Source: Carettochelys insculpta (taxonomy: Eukaryota; Chordata; Testudines; Carettochelyidae). From it: 64,000 bases of DNA. Position numbers and translations under genes: made by a program. Where the stretch lies: the NCBI RefSeq assembly GCF_033958435.1, contig NC_134142.1:103676501-103740500 (forward strand), read 5' to 3'. Every line of letters starts with the position of its first letter. The stretch's first letter is position 1. The notes under the pieces are model-generated. The model had not been told where the DNA came from. It saw only the letters and a program-made list of their open reading frames with translations, and searched no databases. Below, in pieces: positions 46,165 to 59,329 of this stretch.

Positions 46165-46230
46165 CATAGAAATGTATGTGTGCTGCTGTTTAAAAGTAAG
46201 AGTATGCTGTAAAACTACAATGAATTAGTA

Positions 46231-47205
46231 CAGTAGATCCTTGAGTTACGTGATGGTTCTGCTCCACACACCCTCACATAAACTGAATTTTGCATAAGTG
46301 GGGGTCTGGCTTTTTCCCCGGCAGAACACACGTTCTGCAGCCAGGGAAACAGCAGAAAGGTAAGTCCTGGGGTGGGGGGGGGCAGTTGGGGAGGGTTAAG
46401 TGTGGCGGTGGGTGGGAGCCATGGGAGGCGGCCGGGACTAAGCCAGGGGTGGGTTAGGACTGCAGGGGGGGTGAGGGGTGGAGTTAAGCCAGAGCTGTGT
46501 GTGGGGGGTGGTGAACTGGAGACCCGCTCAGGTGGTGAGCCGGGCCACGGGGGGTTTGAACCACGGCTGCATGGGGGTGGGGGTGTTTGAACCAGACTGC
46601 AGGGGGTTTGAACCAGGGCAGGGGGGCAAGTTGAACTGGAGCCACACACGGCGGGTTTGAAGCGGGGTGGGAGGATGGAACTGGAGCTGCATGCACAGGG
46701 TTTGAACCAAGGAGTGGGAGGAGGGGTTGAACTGGAGCCACACATTAGGGGATTGAACTGGGGCAAGGAGATGGAACCAGGGCTGCATGCATGGGAGGGG
46801 CAGGATTTTAAACCAGGGCAAGGGAGCATTAAGCCAGAGCTGTGTGCGATGGGTGGTGAGCCAGAGCTGGGCATGGTGTTCGCAGGTGAGCTGGAGCCAC
46901 GCGCAGGTGGTGAGCCGGCAGGGGACTTGAACTGGGGTTGGTGTGGTTGAGCCAGAGGGGTGGTGAGCTAGAGCTGGAGCTAGAGCCAGAGGTGGGGAGG
47001 GGGGTGAGCAGGAGCTATGTGTGGGTGGTGAGAGGAGCTGTGCAGAGCCAAGAGGGTTGAGCCAGGGCTGGCAGGGGGTGGAGGAGAGAGTGAATTAAGC
47101 ACAACTGGAAATTGTGCATTTCCAGGGTTTATTGTGGGAATTGGGGGTCAGCCGCCTAAGAATGGGGTCGTGTACTCTGGGTTTGTGTGCTCTGAGACCT
47201 TACTG
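46231..47205. mobile_element. Pogo/Tigger-like MITE with expanded minisatellite
   Basis: It starts CAGTAGATCCTTGAGTTACG and ends with the reverse complement of CAGTAAGGTCTCAGAG. TA dinucleotides flank it on both sides (46229-46230, 47206-47207), as expected for Tc1/mariner. The unique parts are only about 130 bp left and 110 bp right; the rest is a tandem array. Confidence 0.78.
46365..47090. repeat. GC-rich degenerate minisatellite inside the pogo-like MITE
   Basis: A G-rich array of units built on GGGTTTGAACC(A/G)GGG and GAACTGGAGCCACACA, with a variable period of roughly 35-55 bp. It keeps frames open on both strands (for example minus 46874-46215), but the products are simple repeats, not proteins. 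Confidence 0.8.
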
Positions 47206-47394
47206 TATGTATATGTAGGCTATTTCATAGGCTAAATGACTTTGTCACATGGATGAAATGATCTAGATATTTGCCTTATGTGTATCATGATTGGTTTTAT
47301 GCCCCTGAAATCTGGTTCCTGCCTGTGGTCATTAGGTTTTTCTCATGCATTTGGAGTGAGAGTCCTGAAAGTGACCTTCTCCTAAGCTAACTAG

Positions 47395-48405
47395 GGAAAT
47401 ACAGGCTACAGAACTACTATAAGATGGGTGAACAAACTGATTGGAAGACTTGATGCAGAGTAATTTGATTCACAGTCACACTGGAAGAGTGTGTGGAATG
47501 GGGTTCCGCAGCGTTCTGCTCTGGATCTGATTCTTTTCAATGTCTGTATAAATGATTTAGATAATGACACAGAGAGTACACTTGTGAAATACATGAGTGA
47601 TAGCAAGCTGAGAGAGATTGCAAGTGCTTTGGAGGACAGAATTAGAATTGGAAATGATCTTGACAACCTGAAGCAAAGGGTCTAAAATAAATAGGATGAA
47701 ATTCAACAAGGGCAAATGCAAAGTACTCTACTTAGGAAGGAATAATCAAGTGCACACATACAAAATGGGAAATGAGCACCTAGGTAGGAGTACTTCAGAA
47801 AGAAGTGTAGGGTTACAGTTGGATCACAAACCAAATATGAGTCAATAGTGCAAGGCTGGTGGTGGGGAGGAGGAAGGGGAGGGAAGCAAACATTATTCCA
47901 GGATGGTTTAGCAGTTTTGCAAGCAAGACACAAGAAATAATTCTTCACTTTGTTCAGCCCTAATAAGGCTTCAGATGGAATATTGTGTCCAGTTCTGGCT
48001 ACCACACTACAGGAAAGATGTGGGCAAACTGGGGAAGGCCCTGAGTAGTACAAAAGAAACGATTAAAAATGTAGAAAACATGTAAGGTCAGATTGAAAAA
48101 AAACCTGGGTTTGGTTCATCTGAAGAAAAGAAGACTGGGGGTGCTGGACATTATAGTCTTCAAATACCCAAATATTGTTTTGAAGAAGAAGGTGACAAAT
48201 TGTTTTAATTATACACTATGGACAGGGCAAGAAATAATGGCCATAATTTGCAGACGTAGGTTGACATTAGGAAAATCCTCTCAGCGCAAGGGTAGTTAAG
48301 AACTGGGGCAAATTAGTTGCGGCGGGGGGAGGGCCTACAAAATTTATATTCTGAAGATTTTTAAAAACAGGTTAGACAAATAACTGCTAATGATGGTTTA
48401 GATAA
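47395..48405 (+). mobile_element. CR1 LINE fragment
   Basis: The plus-strand translation gives diverged CR1 RT motifs: VPQRSALDLILFNVCINDLDN (the RT block after the QG motif) and, further on, KFNKGKCKVLYLGR-like residues in another frame near 47700. It continues to 'caaataactgctaatgatgg' at the 3' side. Many frameshifts make it an old copy. The MITE at 48408 abuts its end. Confidence 0.75.
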
Positions 48406-48407
48406 TA

Positions 48408-48733
48408 CAGATTGAACCTCTCTAATCCAGCACCCCTGGGATATGACCGGTGCCAGATGAGAGAATTTGTCAGACCACAGGAGGTCAATGTCGTCTAACC
48501 CATTACCACCACTTCCACTGCTCACTGGGCTTTTAGAAGACATTTAGGCATAAATGACAGCTAAATAAAAGCACAGAACACTGAGAGACAGGGCTGGTGG
48601 CTATAAAAAAACTTTATGATACCACGGGAAACTTGTCCACACCCCTGAATAATGGTGATCCAGCTAACTAAAATCATACTAGATTAAGGATGTTGCCAGA
48701 CAAGAAAGTTCTGGATTAGACAGCTTCAATCTG
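48408..48733. mobile_element. Tc1/mariner-type MITE, 326 bp
   Basis: The ends are CAGATTGAACCTCTCTAATC and the reverse complement of CAGATTGAAGCTGTCTAATC. The left flank is TA (48406-48407); the right flank TG is probably a mutated TA. It is an uninterrupted relative of 28868-29477 and 57345-57670. Confidence 0.8.
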
Positions 48734-49304
48734 TGGTTAGTTCTGCCTCAGAGCAGGGGACTTCAATAGATGATCTATCAAGTTGCCATCCAGTCCTGCA
48801 TTTCTGTGATCTTCTGGGACACAATCCTTTTGCTTCTGCCCTTTTAACCAATAATCCTGCAAGGGGCAGTCTACAGATAGGCATCACTACACGTAGGGTA
48901 AATTGGCAGATGTCTGGAATCTCTAGACTTAACATTTACTGTTTAGTTTGCTTACTCAAGTTAATTGACACATGCAAGCAGGACTTCAAGCTCTAATCCC
49001 TGCAAAACCTGGGAAAATTGATTATCTCATACCCCGAATGCTATGCTCTTCTGGAGAGCTTTAAAAACCACTAAAGGTATTTAACACAGTGTAGGGAAGT
49101 TGAGAAACTGTCTCCACCCACCATGTGGCTTCTGGGAAGTGTTATTTAAAATTCACTTGTTCTTAGCTTAGCATGCAACTATGTCCATCTTTTTAATTTT
49201 GTTTGTTTTTAAAGATATAAGAGAATATCACATTACAGTATGAGTGAATTGATTTCTCTATTCTACAGAAGTCACTGGCTTATATCACATTTACATGCAA
49301 ACAT
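48734..49304. other. Unannotated sequence
   Basis: No gene or repeat recognised. Confidence 0.4.
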
Positions 49305-49306
49305 AA

Positions 49307-49718
49307 TAGCTGTATATACATGTGCATTCCTCCTTCAAAAGAGGAATGCAAATGAGGGAAATCAGAAATGCAAATGAGGTGCTGATTTACATATCTCAAG
49401 CCTCATTTGCATAATCTGTTTTTAGAAGAGATTCCTTCGAAAGAAAAAAAGGATTGTACGTGGGGCTTTTTCAAAAATAAACCCATCTCTGAAGGAACCC
49501 TTATTCCTTATTTTTTTAGGAATAAGGGTTCTTTTGAAGACAGAGTTTATTTTTGAAAGAGCCCATCTACACTCCTTTTTTTCATTTGAAAGAATCTCTT
49601 CTGAAAACAGATTATGCAAATAAATCATGAGATAGGTAAACCAGTGCCTCATTTGCATTTCCAATTTCCCTCATTTGCATTTTTCTTTCAAGGAGGAATG
49701 CACGTGTAGACACAACTA
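49307..49718. mobile_element. Palindromic MITE, about 410 bp
   Basis: The left end TAGCTGTATATACATGTGCA pairs with the right end read in reverse (TAGTTGTGTCTACACGTGCA). The inverted repeat continues inward (CATTCCTCCTT, CAAATGAGG, CATTTGCATAATCTG). The GTGTCTACACGTG terminus is Harbinger-like, but the interior is not related to the 711-bp family. Confidence 0.75.
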
Positions 49719-49734
49719 ATATGTTTACGTAACA

Positions 49735-50057
49735 CAATAAAAGCTGTCTTATCTAGCACTCACATAACCAGCACACTCTATTAGCAGGCACTCGAGGGCT
49801 GCCCTGCTGGGGTTAGCTGCCTTGCTGCGGCTGGCTTTCCCTAACAGGGCCAGCAAGTGTGGGGCCAGCTCCCCAGCTGGGACTGGCTGAGTGGGGCTGG
49901 CCCTGCCTTGCTGGGGCTGTAGAGAGTAGGGCAGCCTGCCCCCATCTCTTGGGAGTGGGCCAGCCCCCACCAGGATCAGTGAAGTGGGGCCACTGGTCTC
50001 ACTCACTTAACTGGAAAATTTGATTATGTGGTAACCTCTGTTCCCCAGCTTCTACTG
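49735..50057. mobile_element. Tc1/mariner-type (pogo-like) MITE
   Basis: The right end is the reverse complement of CAGTAGAAGCTGGGGAAC, followed by TA. The left end is a weaker version (CACAATAAAAGCTG). The core, about 49790-49990, is GC-rich degenerate repeats of GGGCTGGC. It is the same type as 12188-12430. Confidence 0.65.
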
Positions 50058-50059
50058 TA

Positions 50060-52220
50060 GCAATTCAAGCAGTAACACAGAACAAGTTGAACATTTCTTG
50101 GAGTTAAATAGTCTGCAATACTTCTGATATATTATGCTCATGAAGAGGTGCCAACTTTAAAATGCCCAGAATCAATTGTACACACACTTGAGCCCCCAAA
50201 CATCTTGGAAATATTTCAAAGTAGTATAATGTTTTATGACCATTACATTTCCCAGGTTAGGCTTTCATAAGAAATAATTTTCTTTCTGTGTTTTGTTGTT
50301 TTCAACTAATTTTGGTCTGTTGCCAGCCTCTCTTCGTTTAATCCATTTGCTATATTGACCTCAACCTGTGTGACTTGTTCACTGAAATGCCCTAGGGAGG
50401 ATCAGTATCAGGTCTAATAAGACTGCTGTCACTTTACACCAGGCAGAAAGCAAATGTTTCATTTGTTAAAAGGGCTGGTAGAAAACATTGCCTTTTTCTA
50501 CCATTCTCATTATTCTTCTAGGCAAAATGTTTTACTCTTATGTGAGTGACAGAAGATAAAGTGGATCTGAAGCTGCAGATTTTAGTGTCTTGAATGAAGA
50601 CTTATGTAAGACTTTTCTGTTTTTTATGTATCAACTGTACTGAAATATGATCAGAGTAACAGAATAAGGTCTGACTGTAATGAAGTTTCTTGTGTTCCAG
50701 TAATAAGGAAGGGATACAGTATATAAGAGGTGCACTGTGAATTTGTGGTCCAAAAGAACTGCAGAGGAAGCTATAAATAATGCAAGATTATTGAACTGCA
50801 CCATAGGCTGCTAAAGTCAGACCCAATTCTGTTACCTCTGGTCAATGGCAGTTTTGCCAAGGACTTCATTGTCAGCAGGATCGGGCCTGTGTCTTTTTTA
50901 TTTTAGCTTGTTACGTATCTGAACAAATTTGCTTGTATTTTTTGCAGTCAGACAAATGACAATGCATCCAGTTGATGGGTTCCCTTTATAAAGTGCTTTG
51001 GAGTTCTCCTAGGTCTCTGGTCAGAAATGATTACCAGTCATGGTTTTAATTCAGCATCTTAAATTGTATTTGATTTCTGGTTTTGTGTGTGAAAATGAAA
51101 CCTGGAAACATCACAAATTTTGTAACAGTGGGATTCTGAAGCTAGGTTCTGACTTCCCAGCTAGATGCTTTCACTGCCAGGCTATAGGGTGAAGTCTCTG
51201 ACTCCTGCTTTTAAGGGTGTTCCATTTTGTATAAATACTCTCCAGTTGGCTGAATGGGTATTTATGTATGTGAGAATGACTCCATAACTTGGTGGTTAGG
51301 AGGCTCACCATGATTTCAGTCTCTACTTCAATTAATATTTAATTACTTACACAAAGTGGAACAGGTTCAGCAGAAGACACTGAGCACAGCTCACCCACAA
51401 TACCATATAGCCCAGTAGTTAAGGCATCACCTACATCATTCAAGAGCCCAGGCTAGAGTCTCTGCTCTGAAATAGGTGGAATAAGGATAGAGTTCTTGTT
51501 TTCCACATCTCAGGTGAGTGGTCTAATCACAGTCTCTAGGTTATAAAAGAAGCTCCTCTGACTTCTGTTTTGTGAATGGTGGTGCCAGATTTCTGTGTCC
51601 TTTTAATTTTAAAAAGCAGTTAAAGAGCTTGATAGCAAAACAAAATGATTTCTTTTTGGACCCAAAACATTTTTTGTTTTGATGAGAAAACCAAATAATT
51701 TTCTGGTTGATCTGAAAAAAATTTCTGTTTTCAGTTCAGCCAGTAACCTTAAAAAGTTGATTATTTGCACAGCTCCAATTCTAATTCTCCTTAGCTAAGG
51801 AACAGTGAGGACAATGAAGCTATTCTCTTCAATTTAGTCAGTAAATTCAAACACAGAGCCACAGCCACAACCTCTTAATGTGATATGCAGACCAATAAGA
51901 AGGACTTGGAATGGAGGAGAAAAAGATGTCTTTTTGAGATGCCCATTTATTTTGTATAAATTGAACTTAATGTAATATCTCGGATTTGGTGTTTGAAGGT
52001 GCCAAGTTAGGAAGGCATGCTTAATAAGAGCTGAAAATGGGTGTTTAAGTTCCATAACCTCAAAAGCTGTAAATCATGTTCTTAATATTCACCCATAAGT
52101 CTCAGAGCTATCCAGGCTATGAAGGTTTTCTGAATTGTGGCTGAAGTTGGGGTGAGAGGATTTAAAACAAACAAAACATTGTAATACATATTTCTTTTTC
52201 TCTTTTTAAAGAGCACCATC
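50060..52220. other. Unannotated AT-rich sequence
   Basis: About 2.2 kb with no gene or firm repeat recognised. Confidence 0.4.
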
Positions 52221-52224
52221 GGGA

Positions 52225-52945
52225 CTGGTAGGCTTAAAATTTACTCTACTGTGCATGTTTTGACTAATGGAGCAAATATGATACAAGAGTGGAAGGAGTT
52301 CTCAAGTGGGGTTCCATAGTGATCTTTTCTGGGCCCAGTGTTATTTGACATCATTATAAATGCACTGAATATGGGACTAGAGAGAATAAAGGTCAGATTT
52401 ACAGATGACCCATAGCTAGTAAGATTGCAGACACTTTGGAGGATAGAGCTAAAACTCAGAGGGATCTTGATAAATTGGAGGACTGGGCTAGAGAAAACAA
52501 AATGAAATTCAACAAAGGATTAGGGAGTTATAGTGGATCATAACCCCATCATGAGCCAATAATACAATGCAGTGGTGTAAAAAACAAGTGCAGTTTTGGA
52601 TTGCATTAACAGAGGCATGGCATGCTAGTTGTGGGAAGTGATCACCTGCTCTATGGCTGGCTGGTTAGGCCTCACCTGGAGTAATATGTCCAGTTTTGGT
52701 CACCAATGTGTAGAAGGGCATTAGAGAAGCTGGAAAGGATTCAGAGGGGAGTTGCAAAGATGATCAAAGGCATGGGATGCAAGCCATATGAGCAAAGGCT
52801 GAAGGAACTGAGTATGTTAACTTGGAAAAAGAGGAGCCTTTTGGAAAGAGGCTATTTGTACTTGCAAAAAAAAAAAAAAATCAGACACAACTGTTGTATG
52901 AACATCAGCTTGTCCACTACAGGGAAGTCAGTGCTAGAAGTGTGA
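52225..52945 (+). mobile_element. CR1 LINE fragment
   Basis: The plus strand shows RT pieces in several frames: WGSIVIFSGPSVI-like after the QG motif at about 52310, FTDDP at about 52400 (in place of FADDT), and LERIQRGVAKMIKGMG with YEQRLKELSML at 52706-52830. An A run follows at about 52866. Old and broken. Confidence 0.75.
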
Positions 52946-54812
52946 CTATAACGTACACAAGATATTCTGCATGAACTCCCATGTGGGCATTTACTGTGCA
53001 GTTATAGTGACCTCGGGCAGTTTAGCTTAGTATATTGAGTTAAAGCGCACAAAGGCACTTTTATTATGCATTAGGAGCGTCTGTGTGGGGAGCTAAGTTG
53101 GGGTAGCTAATGCTCTATAAATTCACACTCTGGCTTGCTGTGCACTGACTTCCCAGGTAGATAAGACCCTTGTACCTCTACAGACCTTATTTGAAAATGT
53201 CAAATGTTCTTCTTCTTGTGATCTGCAATCTACTTAACCTGTTGCTGATAGTGGAAGCAGAGATGGGCAGGGAAGCCCACATTTCTGTTACAACATAATA
53301 TCCTTAAGAATGATTTTTTTTTCTGAATGTTGGGTTTCTTCTCTAATACCAGCCCTTACATGGAATGAATTAGTTAAAACATCAAGTATACACTCCCTCC
53401 CCCATTCCCTGGAAATATGTACAGAGACAGTGGGAAGAGAGGTATCAGTCAACACATGCTAAAGATGTCATTGCAGCTAAAGTTCTTGTCTAAATTAAAG
53501 CAGAAGATGGAAGGTTATTTTCTGATTGCTAAGAAATGCTTGAATGTTTAAATTTTTCATCTGAAAACATTTTAATTTAGCTTCTTTTGAGAGCAGAACC
53601 AAACTTCATTGAAACTTCATTGATCACAGAGACTTCATATAGATTTCTGTGATTAACAAAGAGATCATATCTTTCCTTTTGGAAGATTTCCAATTTTCTT
53701 AATCTGAAGGATAAGAATTTCTGAAACAGAACTTGCTGTCACTGACACCTGCTTACAGTGAAGGAATCAGTGTTTTGCTAAGAATGAAAGGGCATGGAAT
53801 GTAATAGTTGAAAAATGGTACCTAGAGTGGCCAACAGAGAGGGACAGACTCATTTAGGATTTGAAGCAGCAGGATCCTGAAGGGGAACCTTGACAATCGA
53901 AAATCACCCAGAGGCTTCCCAGGGACGGGCAGCTTGTACACAGCAGAAGCTACCCCAGAGCTGGGTAACCCTTGCAGGGACAGGGGTGTGGTCAGAGCAC
54001 TCGAGCTGGACTCCTGTGAAGCTGACACTCCAGTTCATTCCTGGCGAGGGCAGATTCTGTTTCCATTTCTACCCTTAAAAGGGAACAGGAATTCTTCTGG
54101 GGTGTTGCAGCTCTGGTTGATGCCAAAAAGTGCAAATTACACAACTACATTTTGCTCAGAATCAACTTTTAAATAATTTTCCCTCTCCCTCCCCCTCTCT
54201 CTTTATTACTACTTTGTTACATCTTGCCAGCATAAGGACAGAAAGTCAGTAGCTGGTAGACCCGTGTAGTGAAACATAAAGTTATACTCTAAAATGAGGG
54301 ATTGCATCCCTTTATGGCAGTTTGTGATTTTGGTGTTGAGATGTTTTATGTGAATGGAGAATAGTTGTAATGTGCTGAAGGAAAATGGCATCCATGTATC
54401 CAAATACATTTGTGCATACAGGGCCATGCTTTGAAATAAGAAGGCTTGAGATCCGGGCGTGGAAGCCTTTACCCAGCTGCATATGTAACCAGGTATTGGA
54501 ACTCCTATCTGTACACAAATACAGAAACTATGGGTGTTACTGAAAAAGAATTTTTGCACCGTTCTTCAAAGGGAAGCAGCCGAGCTGGCTTTTATATTCA
54601 AATTCGGCACATTAACACATGGTTTAAACCGGGACAGGAACTTTCTGAGTCACTATAGTCTGCATACTTGGCTTAATCTAATTCTTGACCTCCCCCGCCA
54701 CCCTTCCACTCTCTGATTTGCTCACTTTGATTATCTTTTTCTGATTTGTCCTCCTTGCTTATTGTTTTTGGTTCTCTGTGCCTTAAATATTGAGTCTGTT
54801 CTGGTCTGGCTA
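52946..54812. other. Unannotated sequence
   Basis: No gene or firm repeat recognised. Frames around 53822-54178 are slightly GC-richer but have no domain. Confidence 0.4.
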
Positions 54813-54905
54813 TGGTCTGAAGAAGTGGGTCTGTCCCACGAAAGCTCACCTAATAAACTATTTTGCTAGTCTTTAAAGTGCTACTTGACTGCTTTTTATT
54901 TTGAT
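54813..54905. repeat. Dispersed repeat, single-arm relative of the inverted-repeat element
   Basis: 'gaagaagtgggtctgtcc' and 'cccacgaaagctcacc', then 'gctagtctttaaagtgct', correspond to the right arm of the element at 12887-13115. There is no left arm here. Confidence 0.65.
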
Positions 54906-55239
54906 TTTTTGTATGTGCAAGTTGGCATCTGTCATTAAAATATTGGTCCACCATGTTCTTTGCTGGCATAAAACTGATTTTGGTAACAAATGCAGGGTGC
55001 TCCCAGCCTACCTGTGAGCTGCCAGCTGTTCTAGCCTTCAGATACAAACCAGTGTAAATTGCTTGCAGAAATGTGACCTAGAAAGCAAGCTGCATAAGAT
55101 AAATGACAGAGAAGAATTACTTTTTGATTGTGGTTCTGCTTATGACCCCACACTGTGATATTCTAAAGAGAAAAAACCACAGTTTCTAGTGGGTTGTGGA
55201 CACATTTATTTTAATTTTTTTTAACCAGCAAAACTACTC

Positions 55240-55388
55240 ATCACAAATCTCCATCCCTAGAGGTTTTTAAGTCTGGGCTTGACAAAGTTTTGGCTGGGAT
55301 GACTTGGGTGGGGTTGATCCTGCTTTGGGCAGGGGGGCTGAACTCAATGACCTTCTGAGGTCCTTTCAGTCCTACCATTCTATGAGTC
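55240..55388 (+). mobile_element. CR1 LINE, extreme 3' end
   Basis: 'ggtttttaagtctgggcttg' through 'tcctaccattctatgagt' matches the last codons and 3' tail of CR1, ending with the ATTCTATGA octamer. Only about 150 bp remain. Confidence 0.8.
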
Positions 55389-56734
55389 TAAATATTTGCT
55401 TTTCCTACAGGGCACATTTCAGATATCATTCACTTACATTAAGAGTATTGCTCTGCTTCTGTTAGTTTTATGGGATTATTAGCATGCTACTTCTGTGCCT
55501 GGGAAAAGCTCCCCCTTCAGAGCTAGGTTGGCTTATGAGCATTTGGTAAATGACCGGCAAACCATTTCCATAGAAAGAATGTTCTATTTGTCATCTAGGC
55601 AAGATTGTCAATGGTTCACGACTGGAGTGTGACTTAAATTTGGCACCAGGAAGGGGGAATTGGAAATCTCACTGAATCCTTTATGCAGGCTCCCAGTACC
55701 TTAGGTCATCATTCTCCAGATGGACATCTCTTGAAGCTGCCAGGGACAGTTTGCAAAATTTGAAAAGATCTCTTTAATCTTGGATGCCTCTATTAGTGTT
55801 GGAAGACATGAATCAATTTACACTGTTGCTTTTATGACTGTTTTATGTTATTTGCCAATTTAGGGACCTGATCACATGAAGCTGGATACAAAATAATTGT
55901 AAATAGGGAGTATTTAAAACAAAAGAAATATTACTTAGCACTGTGAAATCACCTATCGTTCACCAAAGGCTGACCACAGTCTTATCTTCTTGAAAATAGA
56001 AACATTAAATTAATCAGATCTATTTCTGTGGAAAATAAATGAGACAATTATTATCACATGAATAGATTGTTCTTTTCAAAAATGGTTTTGCATCATTGTT
56101 GAGTCAAGCACCCATTTATGTGATCTCATAATGAAAGGGCTCTGTGAGCAGCCAACACACAGATCTTAGAAAAGGCTGAAAACTTCTAGTTTTTTTGTTA
56201 TTATTTTTTTAAATAAAGCAGATGCAGGGTATCAGAAGGAGTGGAGAAGGAAGTGATTGTATCAGGAAACTAGTTAAGAGAGAGTTTTTTTTGGCATTTT
56301 TAATGAATGAAAAGAATAGTGAATAGGCTGTTGAAAAATCTGATAAAAGACCTATGCATGAGAAATCTTCACACTGCCTCAAGTTTTCTTTGTTAGAAAT
56401 ATAATCAGCTAGGCTCAAAAGTTTTTTCCAATTTTGACTGTGTTATATTAACATTTTTTCCCCCAAACCAGTCTTCTAACTAAAATTGAGGAAATGGGCA
56501 TATGGATAATTGGCCTGAAGAAAATTAGGTGAGGCCACTGTGCGGGGTAGAGGTGTGGGGGAATAACTCTTGGTTGAAGAATGAACCTTACCTACAATAC
56601 CGCATTAGTGTAAAGGTTTTTAGCAACTCTTTTACTTTATCACCTGTGAAATATACTATGTAAATATAAATGTTAAACTATAGAGCTCTTGAAAGTACAG
56701 AAGTGCAGCAGTGTGCACTTTTTAATATTCTTCT
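55389..56734. other. Unannotated AT-rich sequence
   Basis: No gene or firm repeat recognised. Confidence 0.4.
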
Positions 56735-56739
56735 GGGGG

Positions 56740-57005
56740 GTAAAAATGTAGGAGGAAATGCGGGGCATGGTATATCTCAATTTTAATAAGACATTTGACA
56801 CAGGTCCCGCATGACATTCTCCTAAACAATCTAGGGAAATATAGTCTAATGGAAATTACTATCTGGTGGGTACACAACTGGTTGAAAGACCACACTCCAA
56901 GAAGAGTTATCGATAATAGTGTTTTTAAGTACATTACTTATTACAGGCCATATGCTGCCACCCTAACTCACAAGATTATATCTGATTCCAGTTTGAGGTG
57001 GTAGA
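56740..57005 (+). mobile_element. CR1 LINE internal fragment
   Basis: The plus strand reads like CR1 RT palm: ISILIRHLTQVPHDILLNNL, with the usual 'FDTVPHDIL' motif diverged, then WVHNWLKDHTPRRV. There is no 3' tail, so the fragment is broken on both sides. Confidence 0.75.
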
Positions 57006-57344
57006 ACTGGTCCTATGGTCATGACAAAGTATGTGTATTGTAGCCTCGGAGAAATGAGGGGAGATCACATTTCCTTAAAAACAACAACCTCACAAAACAC
57101 TTCAGTGCAACCAGACCCTTCATAAGCAGAGCCTGCCTACCCAGTAGCAGCTACAGGCAGCCCCACACCAAAAAGAACAATTTGTTTTTATGTACATACC
57201 CACTGCCTCTCTTTCAAATCACACCCACCTGCACCCCAGCTACAGGGGAAATTGCATTATTTACAAGGAGGAACATATCGAATTCACAATATTTTGATTT
57301 TACAGGTTTGCAAATAGGAAGGCCACAGCATTTCACACCTAATG

Positions 57345-57670
57345 CAGGTTGAGCCTCTCTAGTCCAGCACCCTTGGGACGTGACTGGCACCAAATGAGGG
57401 AATTTGCCAGACCGCAGGAGGTCAATATTGTCTAGTAGCATTACCAACACTTTCACTGCTTACTGGGCTTTTAGAAGACATTTAGGGGTAAATTACAGCT
57501 AAACAAGAGCACAGGGCACTGAGAGCTGGGACCAGTGGCTGTAAACAAACTTTATAGGACCCCAGGAAACTTGGCCACACCAATAATATATGGTCATCTG
57601 GTTAACTAAAATCATGCTGTATTATGGATATTGCAGACCAAAGAGTGCCAGACTACAGAGGTTCAACCCA
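57345..57670. mobile_element. Tc1/mariner-type MITE, 326 bp
   Basis: The ends are CAGGTTGAGCCTCTCTAGTC and, in reverse, a diverged version (GGGTTGAACCTCTGTAGTC). It is the same length and structure as 48408-48733. The flanks are TG/TG, probably from TA. It serves as the uninterrupted reference for the split copy at 28868-29477. Confidence 0.78.
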
Positions 57671-57671
57671 T

Positions 57672-58924
57672 GAGTGAAACAAAAGTACATTTATGTTTCA
57701 AATGAAGTAATGCGATGTTTTTAACTCTGCTAACTGTGACTCTTAATTAGTATACTTGCATAACCCAGATGTGATGATACTTGGCAACTATAGTGGTGTT
57801 CATTAAAAAATCAACATTTACCAATACTTGCTGCATCACAGCATTTGAGTTGTGGTTATATACTTTGAACAGGGAAATACCAGTGGTATGCCAGGTACAG
57901 TGAGTGTTGGGAAATATATTGGCCTTTTTAATGCTGACTGATGTTCCGGGCAAAATTCTTATGTCTGAGTGAGGATTTGGCCCTCTGAAGTGCCTTCAAT
58001 ATTCAGATCTCAGAATGTGGCAAAATTAATTAAAATTTACTGTACTTGTGTGAGGAAAGTTATGACACCAAATGCATAAATTAGAGCAAAAACAGGATGC
58101 CCAAAGTCACAGTGTGAGTCACTGACAGCTAAAAACCAGGAGTCCTGATGCTCAGTCCCTTACTCTAATTAGACAATATTCTTGAATATTGAAGTTAAAG
58201 TAAGTAAGTTTATAATGGGACCAACTGCCTGCTGGATCTATTATTGCAGCACTCTGCACTCTTGTGAGTTCTCACATGGAATGAAAGTGCTGCAGTATTT
58301 TTTTCTGATCTGCACTTTGACTTCATGGAATTTGCAGAGAATAAAAATTCAAACAGGTATATGTGACATCTGAAAGCAAAACAAGACTAATCCCTGCCTT
58401 TTCCTCACATCATGATTTTGTTGTTTAATTCTACAGGCAACATAAAATATGCACGTGGCGGGCACATTGAACACAGAGAGAGGTGCTTTATCAGTATCTG
58501 CTGTCTGATGTACTGTGATCTTGATTGTTTGAGAGCAATGGAAAATTCAGGATATTTACAGATGGATTTGGAGGTGGAAGAAGGGGAGCCAAAATAAATG
58601 TAATATAAAAACACACAAGAGGATTATAAATCCCTATGCCTTTTGCCAGCATTTAACTAGAGATGTGCAAAAATCTGTCAATATCTATTTTGCCTGAAGC
58701 CGCACAAGAGAATAACTAGAGTAAAAACTAACTTATATAGCTTTATTATCTTTTGAAAGACTTAAATTGCATTCTTCATTTTTAAATAAGAGATGATCTT
58801 TGGTTATGGAAGTTTATTTTACAGGTTAATGTACAAATGTAATAAGGTTACTGTGCCTTAGCACACCGAAGGTCAGAGGGTTCATGTTATGCAATACAGA
58901 AATATAGAAAGGGACTTTGAGAAG
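57672..58924. other. Unannotated AT-rich sequence
   Basis: No gene or firm repeat recognised. Confidence 0.4.
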
Positions 58925-58927
58925 CCA

Positions 58928-59283
58928 TAAGAATGGCCATACTGGGTCAGACCAAAAATCCATCCAGCCCCTTAGCCTGTCTGCCGACAGTGGCCAGTGC
59001 CAGGTGCCCCAGAGAGGGTGGACTGAAGACAATGATCAAGAGATTTGTCTCCTGCCATCCATCTCCAGCCTCTGACAATCAGAGGCCAGGGACCCCATTC
59101 CTACCCTTGGCTAATAGCCTTTTATAGACCTAACCTCCATGAATTTATCTAGTTCTTTCTTAAATTCTGTTACAGTCCTAGCCTTCACAGTATCCTCTGG
59201 CAAGGAGTTCCACAGGTTAACTATGTGAAGAAGAACTTTCTTTTATTAGTTTTAAACCTGCTACTTTTATTAGTTTTAAACCT
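58928..59283 (-). mobile_element. CR1 LINE, 3' end
   Basis: The same 3' UTR and coding tail as the copy at 35266-36118 ('ggccatactgggtcagacc' onward), more diverged and truncated near 59283. It has a 27-bp local duplication ('cttttattagttttaaacct' twice) at about 59239-59290. Confidence 0.85.
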
Positions 59284-59329
59284 GCTACCCATCATGAATT
59301 CCGGCTCCCTGTGCAGAGGCAGGACCAAG

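Noticed and set aside
46215..46874. 219-codon minus-strand frame rich in Pro/Ser
   Set aside because: It is the translation of the minisatellite in the pogo-like MITE; the repeats keep several frames open.
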